Of a stretch of 8,939 nt of DNA, positions 6,084-8,939 are shown piece by piece (within the stretch, counting starts at the first letter, position 1; each line of letters opens with the position of its first letter). A program made the position numbers and the translations under genes. The notes beneath the pieces were generated by a model. That model was given only the letters and a program-made list of their open reading frames with translations, was not told the DNA's origin and made no database searches. The stretch spans positions 1 to 8,939 of the forward strand of contig JAAZHK010000034.1 of the NCBI GenBank assembly GCA_012510745.1. The letters are read 5' to 3'. Source of the DNA: Mycoplasmatota bacterium. GTDB lineage: Bacteria; Bacillota_I; Bacilli_A; RF39; UBA660.

Positions 6084-6756
6084 ATAAATTCCAATTTATT
6101 GGTTTAATATTATTTTTAATTAAGAAGTTATTTGTTTTTTTAAAAATTTCAGCTTTTTGAAAACTAATAAAATCTTTGCCCTCTTTAGTATAACCTAAAT
6201 TTGAAGGATGAGATGTTTTAATGCATAAGTGCTGTGTAGCTGTTATTAATTTTTGTTTTTCATGAGCATTAGTGCCAAATAATAAGAAAACAATTGGTTT
6301 TTGACGTTCGTTTAATTTAATAATTATATAGTCAGTGAGTAGTTGCCATCCAATATTTTTATGTGATAAAGGTAATCCTTCCTTAACGGTTAAGATAGTG
6401 TTTAAAAGCAATACTCCTTGTTTAGTCCAAGGTTCTAAATTACCTGTTTTATTATTAATATTATATTCTTCACTTAATTTTTTAAAAATATTTTTTAAAG
6501 ATCCTGGTATACGTCTATCAGTATTTACACTAAAAGCCAAACCCATGGCGTCTTCTTTATTAGGATAGGGATCTTGGCCTAAAATTACAACTTTAACATC
6601 ATTATAATCAGTATTTTCTAATGCTTTAAAAACTTTATTTTTATCAGGCAAAACATGTTGTTGTTGATATAGTTTTTTTACTTTTGCAATTAAAAGATTA
6701 TATTCATGAGTTTTATATAAATCTTTTAAAATAATGTCCCATTTATTGCCAATCAT
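6082..6756 (-). CDS. ung: Uracil-DNA glycosylase, family 1
   Basis: Ung removes uracil from DNA arising by cytosine deamination or dUMP incorporation, starting base-excision repair in the cytoplasm. The 224-residue length is normal for the family. Key motifs are present: GQDPYP at 60-65 with the water-activating Asp62 and Tyr64, AFSV with the stacking Phe75, LLLNT with the uracil-binding Asn119, SHKNIGW at 131-137, and HPS at 183-185 with catalytic His183. Two motifs deviate from the usual consensus: GQDPYH is GQDPYP, and HPSPLS is HPSNLGYTK. All residues that contact uracil are kept, so activity is expected. The start has GGTGAT (6765-6760) 3 nt upstream. It lies 11 nt after the DUF975 gene and is probably co-transcribed with it; no functional link between the two is evident. 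Confidence 0.93.
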   Translation of the reverse strand: MIGNKWDIILKDLYKTHEYNLLIAKVKKLYQQQHVLPDKNKVFKALENTDYNDVKVVILGQDPYPNKEDAMGLAFSVNTDRRIPGSLKNIFKKLSEEYNINNKTGNLEPWTKQGVLLLNTILTVKEGLPLSHKNIGWQLLTDYIIIKLNERQKPIVFLLFGTNAHEKQKLITATQHLCIKTSHPSNLGYTKEGKDFISFQKAEIFKKTNNFLIKNNIKPINWNL

Positions 6757-6767
6757 TTTATCACCAA

Positions 6768-7397
6768 TTAAGAGTTAGTTAATTCTTTTTCTTCTTCTAC
6801 TATATTAAAAATATATTTATAGATTGCAAGAGTCATATAAGGAATACCCCAAATACTATAAATTCCAGCAGTAATGACTATTAAGCAAAATATACCAATA
6901 AAACTTAGATAAAAAAGAAATAAATCCCACTTTCGGCCTTTCATTTTGTTATAACTATACTCTAAAGCTTCAATAAATTTAGCATTAGGATTATTAACAT
7001 AATAAAAATTAACTAACACTAAAGATAAAGAAGCTATAATTCCTGGAATAACAAATAAAGTAAATCCAATAAAAATAATTAATTGACAAAACAAATTAGC
7101 TAAAAAAATATTTTTAAAATATTTAAAATAGTTAAACAATATATTTATTTTCGGCCTTTGGTCATTATTAATTTTATTAATGTAGTTAGCAACTCCCACT
7201 TGTAATGGAGATATAACTGCAGCTAAGATTAAAGATAAAATTAAATATAGAGGAGGGTTTCCAATTATATTATCGTTTTCCAAATAAAGCGATAAACCTC
7301 CAGAAAGAAAAGTTACAATTAAAATAGCACTCCATATTATCCATAAATTATTCTTTCGTTTGTTTTTGGCAAATTCTTTAATTTCAATTCTATTCAA
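6768..7397 (-). CDS. DUF975 family integral membrane protein
   Basis: DUF975 proteins are multi-pass membrane proteins of unknown function common in Bacillota. Numbered from the TTG at 7397, the 209 residues hold hydrophobic segments at about 19-38, 49-70, 97-130 (likely two passes) and 157-190. Family landmarks are NRIEIKEFAK at 2-11, VIPGI at 116-120, EYSYNKMKGRKWDLF at 146-160 and GIPYMTLAIYKY at 184-195. The frame also has a GTG at 7412, but a Shine-Dalgarno-like GTGAT lies 4 nt before the TTG, members usually begin right before the [R]xE(L/I)KE motif, and the predicted transcript start (about 7410) excludes the GTG; so I prefer the TTG. It is the first gene of a DUF975-ung pair, divergent from sigG across about 100 bp. 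Confidence 0.8.
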   Translation of the reverse strand: MNRIEIKEFAKNKRKNNLWIIWSAILIVTFLSGGLSLYLENDNIIGNPPLYLILSLILAAVISPLQVGVANYINKINNDQRPKINILFNYFKYFKNIFLANLFCQLIIFIGFTLFVIPGIIASLSLVLVNFYYVNNPNAKFIEALEYSYNKMKGRKWDLFLFYLSFIGIFCLIVITAGIYSIWGIPYMTLAIYKYIFNIVEEEKELTNS

Positions 7398-7416
7398 TAT
7401 AATCACATCCACTACA

Positions 7417-7444
7417 ATAATAACATATTTATTTTTAAAGTAAA
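7417..7444 (-). promoter_or_regulatory. Probable promoter of the DUF975-ung pair
   Basis: On the minus strand TTTACT (7444-7439) and TATTAT (7422-7417) are separated by 16 nt, and TGT precedes the -10 (extended -10). The expected start is near 7410, so the leader before the TTG at 7397 is about 13 nt. Confidence 0.45.
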
Positions 7445-7462
7445 GATTTTCAATTTAACAAA

Positions 7463-7493
7463 TGAATAAAAAACTCGCTTTTATATCAATATA
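7463..7493 (+). promoter_or_regulatory. Candidate sigma-G-type promoter of sigG
   Basis: TGAATA (7463-7468) and CAATATA (7487-7493), 18 nt apart, match the B. subtilis sigma-G pattern GHATR / CATWHTA at all -35 bases and six of seven -10 bases. B. subtilis sigG is transcribed from a promoter used by sigma-F and by sigma-G itself. Sigma-F alone fits less well, since it prefers GYATA. The expected start near 7500 falls on the Shine-Dalgarno. Confidence 0.5.
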
Positions 7494-7499
7494 AGTTTG

Positions 7500-7506
7500 A
7501 AAGGAG
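7500..7506 (+). promoter_or_regulatory. Ribosome binding site fixing the sigG start at 7512
   Basis: AAAGGAG lies 5 nt before the ATG at 7512. It overlaps the first codons that would follow an in-frame TTG at 7497, so the TTG is not the start. Confidence 0.85.
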
Positions 7507-7511
7507 TTTTT

Positions 7512-8288
7512 ATGGCACGTCATAAAGTAGAAATATGTGGCGTGAATACTGCGGATATCAAAGTTTTAAAAAGCGAAGAAATGGTTGTTTTATTTAAGAA
7601 ATATCAGAAAGGAGATTTATCAGCTAAAGAGGAATTAATTAATGGTAACTTAAAACTTATTTTATCTATTTTAAAAAAATATATAAATCGTACTGATAAT
7701 ATGGATGATTTATTTCAAGTAGGTTGTATTGGTTTAATAAAAGCAATTGATAATTTTGATTTATCTCATGAAGTAAAATTCTCAACTTATGCAGTACCTA
7801 TGATTTTAGGTGAAATAAGAAGATATTTAAGAGATAATAATTCATTAAGAGTTAGTCGATATTTAAAAGATTTAGCATATCATGCATTAAAATTAAAAGA
7901 AGAACTTACTAACGAAAATGGTAAACAACCTTCTTTAGAAGAAATAGCAGAGAAATTAGAAGTTCCTATATATGATTTAATAAGTGCATTAGAAGCAATT
8001 AGAGATCCTATTAGTATGTTTGAACCTATTTATAATGAAGGGGGAGATACCATATATTTATTTGATCAAATAGAAGATACTAAGTGCAATGATATTGATC
8101 TTGATAATAAATTAGCTTTAGCAGCATCAATTAAAAAATTATCGAAACGAGAACAAATGATTTTAGAACAACGTTTTATTATTGGTAAAACTCAAGTCGA
8201 AATAGCAAATGAACTGGGAATCTCTCAAGCTCAAATATCACGATTAGAAAAATCAGCTATTAATAACATTCGTAAAAATATAAATTAA
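7512..8288 (+). CDS. sigG: RNA polymerase sporulation sigma factor SigG
   Basis: SigG directs late forespore transcription (SASP, germination and DNA-protection genes). The 258-residue product is close to the 260 of B. subtilis and matches it along its length. The N-terminus MARHKVEICGVNT is the SigG-specific leader. Region 2 spans about 37-109, with DDLFQVGCIGLIKAIDNFDL at 65-84, FSTYAVPMILGEIRRYLRDN at 90-109 and the NGN motif at 44-46, whose first Asn matches the position reported to matter for binding of the anti-sigma Gin/CsfB. Region 3 spans about 115-190, including FEPIYNEGGD (170-179). The region 4.2 helix-turn-helix is at about 227-247 (TQVEIANELGISQAQISRLEK). The SigG-type leader argues against SigF or SigE. 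sigE/spoIIGA, its upstream neighbours in Bacillus, are not adjacent; ylmC follows after 23 nt, as in the Bacillus locus. Confidence 0.95.
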   Translation: MARHKVEICGVNTADIKVLKSEEMVVLFKKYQKGDLSAKEELINGNLKLILSILKKYINRTDNMDDLFQVGCIGLIKAIDNFDLSHEVKFSTYAVPMILGEIRRYLRDNNSLRVSRYLKDLAYHALKLKEELTNENGKQPSLEEIAEKLEVPIYDLISALEAIRDPISMFEPIYNEGGDTIYLFDQIEDTKCNDIDLDNKLALAASIKKLSKREQMILEQRFIIGKTQVEIANELGISQAQISRLEKSAINNIRKNIN

Positions 8289-8311
8289 ACATATAATTTA
8301 TTGGTGATATA

Positions 8312-8545
8312 ATGAAACTTTCTGATTTACAAAATAAATATATAGTAAACATTTTAGATGGTAAAACTATAGGTAATATTATTGATGTAAATATAGAAGC
8401 TGGTACCGGTAAAATAATATCACTTATAATAGAACCAGATAAAAACTTTTTTACTTTTTCAAAAAAGAAAATAGATACAGAAATTTGTTGGGAATCGATT
8501 ACTAAAATAGGCGAAGATGTTATATTAGTTAAATTAAATATATAA
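8312..8545 (+). CDS. ylmC: YlmC/YmxH family sporulation protein (PRC-barrel)
   Basis: The 77-residue product is a single small PRC-barrel-like beta domain of the YlmC/YmxH family, widespread in spore-forming Bacillota and of unclear molecular role. Landmarks are MKLSDLQNKYIVN at the start, DGKTIGNIIDVNIE (16-29), GKIISLIIEP (33-42), CWESITKIGEDVILV (59-73). No membrane segment is seen, so it should be cytoplasmic. The start has GGTGAT (8303-8308) 3 nt upstream. It lies 23 nt after sigG without a terminator between, so it is co-transcribed, and the sigG-ylm order matches B. subtilis. A terminator follows directly at the stop codon. Confidence 0.88.
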   Translation: MKLSDLQNKYIVNILDGKTIGNIIDVNIEAGTGKIISLIIEPDKNFFTFSKKKIDTEICWESITKIGEDVILVKLNI

Positions 8546-8573
8546 AAAATCTTGTTGTCAAAACAAGGTTTTT
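8545..8573 (+). terminator. Terminator of sigG-ylmC
   Basis: The left arm 8545-8556 pairs with 8562-8573 (core CTTGTT/AACAAG, with one G-T pair and an A/T extension) around a 5-nt GTCAA loop, ending in a T run. The loop and upper left arm also contain the -35 of the next gene. Confidence 0.75.
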
Positions 8574-8583
8574 AATATATACT
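8555..8583 (+). promoter_or_regulatory. Promoter of the prepilin gene
   Basis: TTGTCA (8555-8560) and TATACT (8578-8583) have 17-nt spacing and look like a housekeeping promoter. The start near 8590 leaves a leader of about 14 nt with AGGAG at 8593-8597. The -35 lies inside the preceding terminator hairpin. Confidence 0.6.
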
Positions 8584-8603
8584 TAATATAGTAGGAGAAA
8601 AAC

Positions 8604-8939
8604 ATGAAAAATAAAAAAGGATTTACTCTAATAGAATTATTAGCTGTAATAGTAATACTAGGAATAATATTAGTAATAGCAATACCAAGTATAAGTGCAG
8701 CTATATTAAATTCAAGAAAAAATGCTTATATAGCAACAGCCAATGAATTTGTAGATGGCTTAAGAATGATGACATTAACAAATGCATCTTTATTACCAAC
8801 AGATGGTAGTAAAGAATGTAAAGCATTAACTGCTATTAAATTAGAAAAGGGAAGTAATACAAAGTCTCCTTTTGGAAAAAAGTATACAGAAAATAGTCAG
8901 GTATGCGTTAAATATGACGGAGATAAAAAAAGTTATACA
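8604..8939 (+). CDS. Type IV prepilin-like protein (3' partial)
   Basis: The gene runs off the right edge after 112 codons. The N-terminus is a classic class III signal: a short basic leader MKNKKG, then FTLIELLAVIVILG, so prepilin peptidase would cut between Gly6 and Phe7, with Glu11 as Glu+5 of the mature pilin. The hydrophobic helix runs to about residue 34 and the globular part begins after it. Cys72 and Cys101 could form a disulfide as in many pilins. The product could be a major pilin, a ComGC-type competence pseudopilin or a minor pilin; the window does not decide. The start has AGGAG (8593-8597) 6 nt upstream. Isoleucine codon use is unlike the neighbours: ten of eleven are ATA. Confidence 0.88.
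   Translation, partial: MKNKKGFTLIELLAVIVILGIILVIAIPSISAAILNSRKNAYIATANEFVDGLRMMTLTNASLLPTDGSKECKALTAIKLEKGSNTKSPFGKKYTENSQVCVKYDGDKKSYT

Noticed and set aside
6335..6568. Plus-strand open frame of 77 codons
   Set aside because: It is antisense to ung across its conserved motifs and has no start signals.
7398..7412. GTG start of the DUF975 gene at 7412
   Set aside because: No Shine-Dalgarno precedes it and the predicted transcript starts at about 7410; kept only as an alternative to TTG 7397.
7497..7511. TTG start five codons upstream in sigG
   Set aside because: The AAAGGAG at 7500-7506 serves ATG 7512, and the protein from there aligns with the SigG N-terminus.
8641..8690. ATA-rich periodic stretch as a tandem repeat
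   Set aside because: The copies are imperfect and follow the codon phase of the hydrophobic pilin helix, so codon bias explains it better than a repeat array.

Overview
The window is very AT-rich (roughly a quarter G+C by eye), uses the standard genetic code (Trp is TGG, TGA is not read through), and carries the forespore sigma factor SigG followed by ylmC. This points to an endospore-forming, or at least sporulation-derived, low-GC Bacillota. The style of several proteins (a 3D-domain protein with a GPDCYGC-type motif, a secreted PIG-L protein, and an NAGPA protein coupled to an unknown membrane protein) suggests an uncultured gut Bacilli lineage, but that placement is an inference. No mobile element, CRISPR array or phage gene is visible.

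Layout. (1) 1-3820, cell-surface block: the tail of an unidentified gene converges on a secreted, C-terminally anchored PIG-L deacetylase (minus strand). The PIG-L gene is divergent, over about 100 bp, from an NAGPA-type phosphodiester glycosidase whose stop nearly touches the start of a 376-residue membrane protein of unknown function. (2) 3850-5095, two tRNA genes (Cys-GCA and Ser-GCU) flanking a membrane-anchored 3D-domain protein, probably a peptidoglycan lytic enzyme. (3) 5097-6083, a membrane protein with the extracytoplasmic domain of RsgI but without its cytoplasmic anti-sigma domain. (4) 6082-7445, a minus-strand pair: a DUF975 membrane protein and uracil-DNA glycosylase. (5) 7463-8573, sigG-ylmC, with a promoter candidate resembling sigma-G sites. 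(6) 8555-8939, the start of a type IV prepilin gene that runs off the window.

How the genes relate. PIG-L and NAGPA enzymes both act on N-acetylhexosamine-type sugars in known relatives, so the first block could modify a surface glycan. The 3D protein and SigG/YlmC concern wall remodelling and sporulation. Several genes seem to have promoters so close to the start that the mRNA would begin at or just before the Shine-Dalgarno sequence, and intergenic signals are packed tightly (stop codons inside terminators, a -35 box inside a terminator loop).

I see no clear-cut undescribed system. The best leads are the PIG-L/NAGPA/unknown-protein cassette, the RsgI-like protein lacking its anti-sigma domain, the short-leader architecture and the ATA-biased pilin gene.
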